DNA of 49,874 bases from Mycobacterium sp. (GTDB taxonomy: Bacteria; Actinomycetota; Actinomycetes; Mycobacteriales; Mycobacteriaceae): positions 1-49,874 of the forward strand of contig JARLGR010000029.1 in assembly GCA_031292665.1 (NCBI GenBank), in the 5' to 3' direction. The notes beneath the pieces were generated by a model that was not told where the DNA came from, did not search any database, and was given only the letters and a program-made list of their open reading frames with translations. This document shows positions 16,772 to 24,506 of this stretch, piece by piece; positions within the stretch are counted from its first letter, which is position 1, and each line of letters opens with the position of its first letter. Made by a program: the position numbers and the translations under genes.

Positions 16772-17980
16772 ATGGCTTTCGGCGACGGACCTGACGACGC
16801 GGCCCTGCAGTCGGCGTGGACCGAGTTCTGCGTGCAGCTGCAGCGCGCGGGCGAGCAGGTCTTCAAAGAGGCCAACCCCGCTTCGGGCTTGCATCGTGTC
16901 GACGCATACCGCTTCCTAGCGCAGAACCTTGGGCAGGCCTTCGATCTGGCGCTCGAGACACATGACACTCGCTACCCGGCGCTGCACACTTTCAGCGGCC
17001 CGACGCGCAAGCTGGGTGGCGACTGCGCCGACTTCACCTACCAGCAAGCCTGGATCGACGGGCACTCAACCTACCGGCTCATCGGAACCCGCGGCACGGC
17101 AAGGTTTTTCAACGTCACCGTCCAGGGACCACGCACCCCCGGGCCCGGCGTGCTGCACGAACCCTTCGGTGACACACCGGAGGCCAACCTGCTCGGCCAT
17201 CAGCTCTACGGGGAATCCGGTGGGGAATTCGAGATCTACATCGGTGGGCCCGAACGCGGGCCGAACTGGCTGCCCACCACCCCGGGGTCCCGCAAGTTGT
17301 TCATCCGCCAAGGCTTCGACCGTTGGGATGAGCTTCCGGCCCAGATGCGCATCGAGCGGGTCGACATGGCCTCCCCCAAGCCACTGCCCACGCCCGCTGA
17401 CATGGTCGAGGCGATGCGCTGGGCCGGTGATTTTCTCACCGGCCTGATGTCGGATTGGCCCGAGTTCCCCTTCGCCTACGGAGGCGTCGACGCCGAACAC
17501 CCGAACGCCTTCCCGCAAGTCGGCGCGACCGACGCCGACAGCAAGCGCGGCCGGGCCGCCGCCAACATGTACTGGGAGCTCGGGGACGACGAGGCGCTGA
17601 TCATCGAGTTCGACGCCCATGACGGGCTGTGGATGCTGACCAACATGGGCGTCTTCTTCAACAGCATGGACTACCTGTACAGGCCGGTCAGCTACACGCC
17701 GAGCCGCACGAAGGTCGACCGCGACGGCCGCATCCGTCTCGTCATGGCGCACCGTGATCCGGGCGTCCACAACTGGGTGGACACCCAGGGCTTCGCGCGC
17801 GGAAACGTGACGTACCGGCACATGCTCGACGGCGAACCCGCAGTGCTCACCACCCGAGTGGTCAACCACGACGAGCTGCCCGAGACTCTGCCGGCGGACA
17901 CCGTCATGGTCACTCCGGCGGAACGCGGCGCCGCCATGTGGGAGCGGTTCCGCGGCATTCGCCGCCGATACATCCTCTAA
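16772..17980 (+). CDS. DUF1214-like conserved protein
   Basis: This 402-residue soluble protein has no known catalytic motif. The block 'GESGGEFEIYIGGPERGPNW' followed by 'SRKLFIRQGFDRWDELPAQM' and 'RIERVD' resembles DUF1214/DUF1254 proteins, which often sit with lipid- or steroid-related genes. Further conserved parts are 'DHGLW'-like 'FDAHDGLWMLTNMGVFFNSM' and 'HRDPGVHNWVDTQG'. ATG 16772 follows a TGGGGGCG ribosome site; an in-frame GTG at 16766 that overlaps the previous stop is the alternative. It is the last gene of the monooxygenase/sulfotransferase operon. The role is unknown. Confidence 0.8.
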   Translation: MAFGDGPDDAALQSAWTEFCVQLQRAGEQVFKEANPASGLHRVDAYRFLAQNLGQAFDLALETHDTRYPALHTFSGPTRKLGGDCADFTYQQAWIDGHSTYRLIGTRGTARFFNVTVQGPRTPGPGVLHEPFGDTPEANLLGHQLYGESGGEFEIYIGGPERGPNWLPTTPGSRKLFIRQGFDRWDELPAQMRIERVDMASPKPLPTPADMVEAMRWAGDFLTGLMSDWPEFPFAYGGVDAEHPNAFPQVGATDADSKRGRAAANMYWELGDDEALIIEFDAHDGLWMLTNMGVFFNSMDYLYRPVSYTPSRTKVDRDGRIRLVMAHRDPGVHNWVDTQGFARGNVTYRHMLDGEPAVLTTRVVNHDELPETLPADTVMVTPAERGAAMWERFRGIRRRYIL

Positions 17981-17990
17981 GCACCGGCGC

Positions 17991-17996
17991 TAGGGT
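17991..17996 (+). promoter_or_regulatory. -10 element TAGGGT, leaderless start of the esterase gene
   Basis: TAGGGT is followed by 8 nt and then the GTG at 18005. Confidence 0.55.
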
Positions 17997-18004
17997 GAGA
18001 GATC

Positions 18005-18919
18005 GTGACCGAGATATCTGAGGACGGACTAACGGGATTGTCCGAGTTCTCGCTGCTGGCCGAGAACGCCGAACAGGCCGGGGTCGGAGGCCCGCTGCCG
18101 AATGTGAAGCGGGTCGAGGCGGACACGGCGGACGGCAAAGTCAGCGCGCTGCGGTGGGGCGGCACTCCCCCGCGGATCGTCTTTCTGCACGGCGGCGGGC
18201 AGAACGCACACACCTGGGACACCGTCGTCGTCGGTCTCGGCGAGCCCGCGCTGGCCGTCGACCTGCCCGGCCACGGACATTCCGGCTGGCGCGAGGACGG
18301 CGACTACTCGCCGCAGAACAACGCCGCCGTTCTGGCGCCGGCGCTACGCGAGCTGGCGCCGGCCGCCGAGCTCGTCGTGGGCATGTCGCTGGGCGGGTTG
18401 ACCGCCATCCGGCTGGGCGCGGTGGCGCCCGAGCTGGCCAATGAGCTCGTCCTGATCGACGTCACCCCGTCGGCGCTGCAACGGCACTCCGAGATGACCA
18501 AGGAGCAGCAGGGCACAGTGGCGCTGATGCACGGCGAGCGCGAGTTCCCCAGCTTCCAGGCCATGCTGGACCTGACGGTCGCCGCGGCGCCGCACCGCGA
18601 GCCCAAGGCGCTGCGCCGCGGCGTGTTCCACAACTCGCGCCGCCTCGACAACGGCAACTGGACGTGGCGTTACGACGCCATCCGCGTCTTCCCCGACTTC
18701 GCCGGCCTGTGGGATGACGTCGACGCGTTGTCGGCGCCCATCACCCTGGTGCGCGGGGGCACGTCCGGATTCGTCAGCGACGAGGATGCGGCCGAACTCG
18801 AAAGGCGCGCAAGGCATTTCCGTGGGACCCATGTGGTCGAGAACGCCGGGCATTCGGTGCAAAGCGACCAGCCACGGGCGCTGGTCGGCCTGCTCCGCGG
18901 GGTGCTCGATGCGCGCTGA
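18005..18919 (+). CDS. Alpha/beta-hydrolase, Rv0045c-like esterase
   Basis: This 304-residue hydrolase has the oxyanion region 'IVFLHGGGQNAHTWDTVVV', 'AVDLPGHGHSGWREDGDYS', the nucleophile elbow 'VVGMSLGGLTAIRLGA' (GxSxG Ser at about residue 128), an acid-loop region 'LVRGGTSGFVSDEDA', and the catalytic His in 'VVENAGHSVQSDQP'. This matches the mycobacterial ester hydrolase Rv0045c, a short-chain esterase of unknown physiological substrate. The GTG start has a leaderless -10 8 nt upstream. It sits between the sulfotransferase operon and a second luciferase-like gene. Confidence 0.92.
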   Translation: MTEISEDGLTGLSEFSLLAENAEQAGVGGPLPNVKRVEADTADGKVSALRWGGTPPRIVFLHGGGQNAHTWDTVVVGLGEPALAVDLPGHGHSGWREDGDYSPQNNAAVLAPALRELAPAAELVVGMSLGGLTAIRLGAVAPELANELVLIDVTPSALQRHSEMTKEQQGTVALMHGEREFPSFQAMLDLTVAAAPHREPKALRRGVFHNSRRLDNGNWTWRYDAIRVFPDFAGLWDDVDALSAPITLVRGGTSGFVSDEDAAELERRARHFRGTHVVENAGHSVQSDQPRALVGLLRGVLDAR

Positions 18920-18922
18920 ACC

Positions 18923-18928
18923 TACGGT
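18923..18928 (+). promoter_or_regulatory. -10 element TACGGT, leaderless start of the second monooxygenase gene
   Basis: TACGGT is followed by 6 nt and then the ATG at 18935. It lies just after the esterase stop codon. Confidence 0.55.
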
Positions 18929-18934
18929 GGTCGT

Positions 18935-19720
18935 ATGACTTCTGACCTCCCCATCCGTATCGGCGTGCAGTTGCAACCCCAACACGCCCCGCAGTACCGG
19001 CAGATCCGCGACGCCGTTCGCCGATGCGAGGACATCGGTGTGGACATCGCCTTCAACTGGGACCACTTCTTCCCGCTGTACGGCGACCCCGACGGCGCGC
19101 ACTTCGAATGCTGGACCATGCTGGGGGCGTGGGCCGAGCAGACGTCGCGCATCGGCATCGGCGCCTTGGTGACGTGCAACTCCTACCGCAATCCGGAGTT
19201 GCTGGCCGACATGGCCCGCACCGTCGACCACATCGCTGACGGCCGGCTCGTGCTCGGTATCGGTTCGGGCTGGAAGCAAAAGGATTACGACGAGTACGGC
19301 TACGAATTCGGGACCGCCGGCAGCCGCCTCGACGACTTGGCGGCGGCGCTGCCCCGGATCAAGGCGCGGCTGGCCAAACTGAATCCCGCGCCGACCCGCG
19401 ACATTCCCGTCCTGATCGGCGGCGGCGGTGCACGCAAGACCCTGCGGCTGGTGGCCGAATACGCCGACATCTGGCACAGCTTCACCTCTACCGACGAGTT
19501 CCCGGCCAAGTCGGAGATCCTGGGCCGGCACTGCGCCGATGTCGGGCGGGACCCGGCCGCCATCGAACGGTCGGCCGCCGTCGAAAACCGTGGCGGGCTG
19601 GTCAAGAATGCCGAAGCCCTGGTCGGCCTCGGCGTCACGCTGCTGACCGTGGGGTGTGACGGCCCGGATTACGACCTGAGCGCCGCGGAAGCGCTGTGCA
19701 CATGGCGCGATAAACGCTGA
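18935..19720 (+). CDS. F420-type luciferase-like monooxygenase (Rv0044c-like)
   Basis: This is a 261-residue short LLM-family protein. Characteristic stretches are 'IRIGVQLQPQHAPQYRQIRD', 'DIAFNWDHFFPLYGDPDGA', 'IGIGALVTCNSYRNPELLA', 'GRLVLGIGSGWKQKDYDEYG' and 'DIPVLIGGGGARKTLRLVAE'. It is shorter than the usual 300-350 residues and matches the F420-associated subfamily that includes Rv0044c. Substrate unknown. The ATG start is 6 nt after a TACGGT hexamer, so it can be transcribed separately from the esterase 15 bp upstream. Confidence 0.88.
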   Translation: MTSDLPIRIGVQLQPQHAPQYRQIRDAVRRCEDIGVDIAFNWDHFFPLYGDPDGAHFECWTMLGAWAEQTSRIGIGALVTCNSYRNPELLADMARTVDHIADGRLVLGIGSGWKQKDYDEYGYEFGTAGSRLDDLAAALPRIKARLAKLNPAPTRDIPVLIGGGGARKTLRLVAEYADIWHSFTSTDEFPAKSEILGRHCADVGRDPAAIERSAAVENRGGLVKNAEALVGLGVTLLTVGCDGPDYDLSAAEALCTWRDKR

Positions 19721-19731
19721 ACCGAAGCAAG

Positions 19732-19819
19732 CTGAGGTTTGCCTCAGGTTCATCGGTCAAACACCTTTTGGTGCGCACCGTGTCGTGAGAAACTCTGAGC
19801 GCCAGCCCGCCGCGGCTGG
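19732..19819. promoter_or_regulatory. Two inverted repeats upstream of the GntR gene
   Basis: CTGAGG-TTTG-CCTCAG (19732-19747) and CCAGCC-CGCCGC-GGCTGG (19802-19819) are perfect 6-bp dyads in the 121-bp gap. They may be a terminator for the preceding gene and a regulator-binding site, respectively; assignment is from position only. Confidence 0.35.
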
Positions 19820-19841
19820 TGGAAAGAGAATCAGACGATAG

Positions 19842-20582
19842 ATGCCGAAGAAATACGGGGTCAAAGAAAAAGACCTGGTTGTTTCGCACATCCTCAACCT
19901 GGTGCTCACCGGCAAGCTGCGCGGCGGCGACCGGGTCGACCGCAACGAGATCGCGGTCGGCCTGGGCGTCAGTCGGGTCCCGATCCAAGAGGCGCTCGTC
20001 CAGCTCGAGCACGACGGCGTCGTGTCCACCCGTTATCACCGCGGCGCCTTCGTCGAGCGATTCGACGAAGCCACCGTCCTCGAGCATCACGAACTCGACG
20101 GCCTGCTCAACGGCATCTCGTCGGCGCGCGCGGCGACCAACCCGACCCCGCGGATCTTGGGTCAACTCGACGGACTCCTGCGGTCACTGCGCGGCGCCAA
20201 GGACTCGCGGGCCTTCTCCGAAATCGCCGCGGAATACCGTCGCACCGTCAACGACGAGTACGCCGGACCCCGGCTGCACGCCATGATCCGCGCCTCGCAG
20301 AACCTCATCCCCCGCGTGTTCTGGATGACCTGCCAGGGCAGCCGCGACGACATGTTGCCGTTCTACGAGGACGAGACCGCCGCCATCCACCGGCGTGACC
20401 AGGAAGCCGCGCGGGGCGCGTGCGTCGGGCGCTCGTACCTGATGGCCCAAGCCATGCTGGCCGAACTGTTCCGGCGCAGGGTGTTCACCGCACCGGATGA
20501 CATCAGCCGAGTCGCTCCAGCCGCGCTGCGGGTAGTCGCCCCGGCCCAGACGATCCGCGCCGAGCCCTCGCTGGCGCTCTAG
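19842..20582 (+). CDS. GntR-family transcriptional regulator (Rv0043c-like)
   Basis: This 246-residue regulator has an N-terminal winged helix ('[20 protein letters not shown]', '[19 protein letters not shown]', '[17 protein letters not shown]') and a C-terminal all-helical FCD-like ligand domain ('[19 protein letters not shown]', '[19 protein letters not shown]'). The helical domain commonly binds small carboxylic acids. It lies directly upstream of an amino-acid-type ABC transporter, whose genes are plausible targets. A 25-nt repeated stem-loop follows its stop. Confidence 0.9.
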   Translation: MPKKYGVKEKDLVVSHILNLVLTGKLRGGDRVDRNEIAVGLGVSRVPIQEALVQLEHDGVVSTRYHRGAFVERFDEATVLEHHELDGLLNGISSARAATNPTPRILGQLDGLLRSLRGAKDSRAFSEIAAEYRRTVNDEYAGPRLHAMIRASQNLIPRVFWMTCQGSRDDMLPFYEDETAAIHRRDQEAARGACVGRSYLMAQAMLAELFRRRVFTAPDDISRVAPAALRVVAPAQTIRAEPSLAL

Positions 20583-20585
20583 TTC

Positions 20586-20610
20586 GATGGTGGCGACCCG
20601 CCACTAGTTC
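20586..20610 (+). repeat. Repeated intergenic stem-loop, copy 1
   Basis: The 25-nt unit contains GTGGCG-ACC-CGCCAC, a perfect 6-bp hairpin, followed by TAGTTC. It begins 3 nt after the GntR stop. A second copy matching 23 of 25 positions is at 29082-29106. It probably acts as a transcription terminator. Confidence 0.65.
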
Positions 20611-20646
20611 GACCCGCTCTACCGGGCCGGGCCGCCCGCCGGTCGA

Positions 20647-20652
20647 TACGGT
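20647..20652 (+). promoter_or_regulatory. -10 element TACGGT, leaderless start of the ABC transporter
   Basis: TACGGT is followed by 7 nt and then the ATG at 20660. It argues against the in-frame GTG at 20651, which overlaps the hexamer. Confidence 0.55.
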
Positions 20653-20659
20653 GGCACTG

Positions 20660-22477
20660 ATGCATTCGCGCGTACCCCGGCGCACCAAGCGCCGCGAGAA
20701 GCTGCTCGGTATCACCGTGACCATCCTGATGGTGGGCGGCATGACGCTGGCCGCACTCGCGGCGCCCGCGGCTGCCGACAGGAACCAGTGCGCGCCGGCC
20801 GGCTTGGACAGCGCGACCGTCTTGCCCGGCAACCTGACATCAAGCGGTGCCATGGGCGAGCAGGACCAGCACACGACGCCCGGCGTCGAGCCGCTCAGCG
20901 CGGTCAATGTCGACGCGCTGGGGCTGGGCACGCCGGGTGTGCTGACCGTCGGCACCCTGTCGGGAGCGCCGCCGAACGTGTGCATCACTCCCACCGGACA
21001 GTTCAGCGGATTCGACAACCAGTTGCTGCGCGCGATCGCCGACAAGCTCGGCCTGCAGGTCCGCTTCGCCGGAACCGATTTCGCCGGATTGCTGGCACAG
21101 GTGGCGGCGCGGCGCTTCGACGTCGGCTCGGCGTCGATCAAGGCCACCGGCGAGCGGCGCCGCACCGTCGCCTTCACCAACGGCTACGACTTCGGCTACT
21201 ACTCGCTGGTGGTGCCGCCCGGCTCGGCCATCAAGGAATTCAGCGACCTGAACGCAGGGCAGCGGATCGGCGTGGTGCAGGGCACCGTCGCGGAGTCCTA
21301 CGTCGTCGACACCTTGCATCTGCAACCGGTGAAATACCCCGACTTCGCCACCGTCTACGCCAGCGTCAAGACCCGCCAGATCGACGCGTGGGTGGCGCCG
21401 GCGGGGCAGGCGGCGGCCACGATCCGACCGGGCGACCCGGCGATGATCGTCGCGAACACCTTGAGCGCCGGCAGTTTCGTGGCCTACGCGGTGGCCAAAC
21501 CCAACAAGCCGCTGGTCGATGCGCTCAACGCAGGCCTGGACGCGGTAATCGCGGACGGCACCTGGGCCAACCTGTACACGCAGTGGGTGCCGCGCATGCT
21601 GCCGCCGGGCTGGAAGCCGGGCTCCAACGCGGTTCCCGTGCCGGTGCTGCCCGACTTCGCGGCGATCGCGGCGACTCACCACAGCAAGCCGGTGAGCCCG
21701 GCCGCGCCGAAATCTGCGCTGGGGCAGTTGCGTGACTCGTTCTTCGACTGGGACGTGTATCGCCAAGCCGTTCCCACACTGTTTCGCACGGGATTGCCCA
21801 ACACGCTGATCCTGACCGCGAGCGCCGGCGTCATCGGTTTGGTGCTCGGCATGGCGCTTGCGGTCGCGGGGATCTCGCACTCGCGGTGGCTGCGCTGGCC
21901 GGCGCGGGTGTACACCGACATCTTCCGCGGGCTCCCAGAGGTGGTGATCATCTTGATCATCGGGTTGGGCGTCGGCCCGTTGGTCGGCGGACTGACCAAC
22001 AACAATCCTTACCCGCTCGGCATTGCCGCGCTGGGTCTGATGGCCGCCGCCTACGTCGGCGAAATCCTGCGCTCGGGAATCCAAAGCGTGGACCCCGGCC
22101 AGCTGGAAGCCTCCCGCGCGCTCGGGTTCAGCTACGCGGCCGCAATGCGACTGGTGGTGATACCGCAGGGCGTCCGGCGGGTGCTGCCCGCATTGGTCAA
22201 CCAATTCATCGCTCTGTTGAAGGCGTCCGCGCTGGTGTACTTCCTGGGCTTGATCGCCCAACAGCGGGAGCTGTTTCAGGTGGGCCGCGACCTCAACGCG
22301 CAGACCGGCAACTTGTCGCCGCTGGTGGCCGCCGGTCTCTTCTACCTGATCTTGACCATCCCGTTAACGCATTTGGTGAACTACATCGATTCGCGGCTGC
22401 GCCGCGGCCGGGCATCGGTCGAGCCGCAAGATCCACCCGACATGCTCACCTCGACGTTTAGCCAGGAGATGACGTGA
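20660..22477 (+). CDS. ABC transporter, fused periplasmic binding protein and permease (glutamine/polar amino acid type)
   Basis: This 605-residue fusion begins with a signal/TM segment ('LLGITVTILMVGGMTLAALA'). A family-3 solute-binding domain follows at about 85-325 ('CITPTGQFSGFDNQLLRAIA', 'RFDVGSASIKATGERRRTV', 'IGVVQGTVAESYVVDTL'). The permease with about five TM segments spans about 375-590, with the EAA loop 'VGEILRSGIQSVDPGQLEA' contacting the ATPase. It probably imports an amino acid or dicarboxylate. The start is set at ATG 20660 because of the -10 hexamer 7 nt upstream. Its stop overlaps the GTG of the ATPase gene (GTGA). Confidence 0.9.
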   Translation: MHSRVPRRTKRREKLLGITVTILMVGGMTLAALAAPAAADRNQCAPAGLDSATVLPGNLTSSGAMGEQDQHTTPGVEPLSAVNVDALGLGTPGVLTVGTLSGAPPNVCITPTGQFSGFDNQLLRAIADKLGLQVRFAGTDFAGLLAQVAARRFDVGSASIKATGERRRTVAFTNGYDFGYYSLVVPPGSAIKEFSDLNAGQRIGVVQGTVAESYVVDTLHLQPVKYPDFATVYASVKTRQIDAWVAPAGQAAATIRPGDPAMIVANTLSAGSFVAYAVAKPNKPLVDALNAGLDAVIADGTWANLYTQWVPRMLPPGWKPGSNAVPVPVLPDFAAIAATHHSKPVSPAAPKSALGQLRDSFFDWDVYRQAVPTLFRTGLPNTLILTASAGVIGLVLGMALAVAGISHSRWLRWPARVYTDIFRGLPEVVIILIIGLGVGPLVGGLTNNNPYPLGIAALGLMAAAYVGEILRSGIQSVDPGQLEASRALGFSYAAAMRLVVIPQGVRRVLPALVNQFIALLKASALVYFLGLIAQQRELFQVGRDLNAQTGNLSPLVAAGLFYLILTIPLTHLVNYIDSRLRRGRASVEPQDPPDMLTSTFSQEMT

Positions 22478-23217
22478 CGGCCGACGCCCGCTCGTCAGTA
22501 TCGCTGGCCGCCAAGGGTATTCACCAGACCCTTGGTGACACAGCGGTGCTGCGCGGCGTCGATGTCGAGGTGCCCGCGGGCAGCACCGTCGCGGTGATCG
22601 GTCCGTCCGGCTCGGGCAAGTCAACGCTGCTGCGCACCCTGAACAGGTTGCATGAGCCCGATAGCGGCGACATCTTGCTGGACGGCCGCTCGGTGTTGCG
22701 CGACGACCCCGACCGACTCCGCCAGCGCATCGGCATGGTGTTCCAGCATTTCAACCTGTTCCCGCATCGCAGCGTGCTGGACAACGTCGCGCTGGCGCCG
22801 CGAAAGTTGCGGCGACTGCCCGCCGACGGGGCCCGTGAGCTCGCGCTGGCCCAGCTGGACCGAGTTGGCCTGAAACACAAGGCCGGTGCCCGCCCCGGCA
22901 CGCTGTCCGGCGGCCAGCAGCAGCGGGTCGCGATCGCCCGCGCACTCGCGATGGCACCGCAGGTGATGTTCTTCGACGAGGCGACCTCGGCGCTCGATCC
23001 GGAAATGGTCAAGGGCATCCTGCAGCTCATCGCCGACCTCGGCGCCGACGGCATGACCATGCTCGTCGTCACCCACGAGATGGGTTTCGCCCGGTCGGCA
23101 TCCGACACGGTCGTCTTCATGGATCACGGCCAGGTGGTGGAATCCGGTCCCCCCGAGCAGATATTCGAAGCCCCGCGGACCGAGCGCCTGCAGCGGTTCC
23201 TGTCCCAAGTGCTTTGA
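22474..23217 (+). CDS. ABC transporter ATP-binding protein, GlnQ-like
   Basis: This 247-residue polar-amino-acid ABC ATPase has Walker A 'VIGPSGSGKSTLLRTLNRL', Q-loop 'IGMVFQHFNLFPHRSVLDN', signature 'GTLSGGQQQRVAIARALAM', Walker B 'QVMFFDEATSALDPEMV' and H-loop 'MLVVTHEMGFARSASD'. All catalytic residues are present. It forms a two-gene transporter with the fused binding-protein/permease and overlaps it by four bases (GTGA), which indicates stoichiometric translation. The GntR gene upstream and the MarR gene downstream are candidate regulators. Confidence 0.95.
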   Translation: MTADARSSVSLAAKGIHQTLGDTAVLRGVDVEVPAGSTVAVIGPSGSGKSTLLRTLNRLHEPDSGDILLDGRSVLRDDPDRLRQRIGMVFQHFNLFPHRSVLDNVALAPRKLRRLPADGARELALAQLDRVGLKHKAGARPGTLSGGQQQRVAIARALAMAPQVMFFDEATSALDPEMVKGILQLIADLGADGMTMLVVTHEMGFARSASDTVVFMDHGQVVESGPPEQIFEAPRTERLQRFLSQVL

Positions 23218-23263
23218 CCGCCCCAAGTGGGCAACAGCTAGCTTCTACGCCCTGATATCGGGT

Positions 23264-23269
23264 TAGACT
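23264..23269 (+). promoter_or_regulatory. -10 element TAGACT, leaderless start of the MarR gene
   Basis: TAGACT is followed by 8 nt and then the ATG at 23278. Confidence 0.55.
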
Positions 23270-23277
23270 GCCCGGTT

Positions 23278-23781
23278 ATGGCGGACAGCGGATCCACCTC
23301 GGCCGATGTGACCGAGCTTGCGGAAGGTTTGCACCGCGCCTTGTCCAAACTGATTTCAATATTGCGCCGCGGGGACCCGAACGGGGCAGCGGCCGGCGAC
23401 CTGACCCTGGCGCAGCTGTCGATCCTGGTCACCCTTCTTGATCAGGGTCCCATTCGGATGACCGACCTGGCGGCGCACGAACGGGTGCGGACACCGACCA
23501 CCACCGTGGCCATCCGCCGGCTCGAAAAGATTGGCCTGGTGAAACGGTCGCGCGACCCATCCGACCTGCGAGCGGTGCTGGTCGACATCACCCCGCGCGG
23601 ACGTGCCGTGCACGGCGAATCCCTGGCGAACCGGCGGGCCGCGCTGGCGGCGATGCTCAGTCACCTTCCCGCCGCCGACGTGGAGACTTTGAAGAAGGCG
23701 CTGGCGCCGCTGGAACGGCTCGCCTCCTGCGAACCGGCGCCGGGTCGCGCGGGAGACCCGGCTGAGTGCAAAGAAGCGTGA
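23278..23781 (+). CDS. MarR-family transcriptional regulator (Rv0042c-like)
   Basis: This 167-residue protein has a winged helix with 'LTLAQLSILVTLLDQGPIRM', 'LAAHERVRTPTTTVAIRRLE', 'IGLVKRSRDPSDLRAVLVDI' and 'TPRGRAVHGESLANRRAAL'. The DxRxxxV/L wing motif is clear ('DPSDLRAVLVDITPRG'). MarR proteins typically repress efflux or aromatic-compound genes and release DNA on ligand binding; the target here is unknown. It has its own leaderless-type promoter. An SDR gene follows 48 bp later, also with its own -10. Confidence 0.92.
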   Translation: MADSGSTSADVTELAEGLHRALSKLISILRRGDPNGAAAGDLTLAQLSILVTLLDQGPIRMTDLAAHERVRTPTTTVAIRRLEKIGLVKRSRDPSDLRAVLVDITPRGRAVHGESLANRRAALAAMLSHLPAADVETLKKALAPLERLASCEPAPGRAGDPAECKEA

Positions 23782-23816
23782 AATCATCTCCTTTCCAATG
23801 GGATTCGTCACGCACG

Positions 23817-23822
23817 TAGACT
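23817..23822 (+). promoter_or_regulatory. -10 element TAGACT, leaderless start of the SDR gene
   Basis: TAGACT is followed by 7 nt and then the ATG at 23830. The hexamer is identical to that of the MarR gene. Confidence 0.55.
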
Positions 23823-23829
23823 GACGCGC

Positions 23830-24501
23830 ATGCCCACTGCACTCATCACCGGAGCCGGCGGCGGTATCGGTTCGGCCATCGCCACGGCGCTGGCGCCTAC
23901 GCACACACTGCTGTTGGCCGGCCGCCCCTCCGATCGGCTCGACGCCGTCGCCGAGCGGCTCGGTGCCACCACCTTTCCGCTGGACGTGACCGACGGCAAC
24001 GAGATCGAGGCGGCGTGCGAGATCATCGACGAGCTCGACGTGTTGGTGCACAACGCAGGCGTGTCCATCCCCGGCCATGTCGCCGAGTCGAACGTCGACG
24101 AGTGGCGCGCCACCTTCGCCGTCAATGTGTTTGCGCCGGTGGAGCTTACGTTGACGCTACTGCCGCCGCTGCGCCGCGCCCGCGGGCAGGTGGTGTTCAT
24201 CAACTCCGGTTCGGGGCGCAAGGTTTCGCCGGGCATGGCCTCGTATTCCGCCAGCAAGTTCGCGTTGCGCGCCTTCGCCGACTCGCTGCGCGACGACGAA
24301 GCGGACCTGCGGGTGACCACGATCTATCCCGGCCGCACCGACACCGAGATGCAGCGTGAACTCGTCGCTTTCGAAGGGGGCGAGTACGACGCCGCCGACT
24401 TCCTGCGGCCCGAGACCGTGGCGGACGCCGTCGCCCATGCGGTGGCCACGCCGCGCGATGGTCACGTCCACGAGGTGGTACTGCGACCCGGCCGGCGATA
24501 A
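23830..24501 (+). CDS. Short-chain dehydrogenase/reductase
   Basis: This 223-residue classical SDR has cofactor motif 'LITGAGGGIGSAIATALA' (TGxxxGIG), 'DVLVHNAGVSIPGHV' (NAG), catalytic Ser in 'VFINSGSGRKVSPGMASYSA' and catalytic Tyr/Lys in 'YSASKFALRAFADSL'. It is shorter than the usual 250 residues because of a compact C-terminus. Arg in 'LLAGRPSDRL' after beta2 suggests NADP preference. Substrate unknown. It is convergent with leuS, with only 5 bp between the stops. Confidence 0.92.
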   Translation: MPTALITGAGGGIGSAIATALAPTHTLLLAGRPSDRLDAVAERLGATTFPLDVTDGNEIEAACEIIDELDVLVHNAGVSIPGHVAESNVDEWRATFAVNVFAPVELTLTLLPPLRRARGQVVFINSGSGRKVSPGMASYSASKFALRAFADSLRDDEADLRVTTIYPGRTDTEMQRELVAFEGGEYDAADFLRPETVADAVAHAVATPRDGHVHEVVLRPGRR

Positions 24502-24506
24502 ACCCG

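Noticed and set aside
20651..20659. GTG 20651 as start of the ABC transporter fusion
   Set aside because: It overlaps the TACGGT -10 hexamer; ATG 20660 has the correct leaderless spacing.
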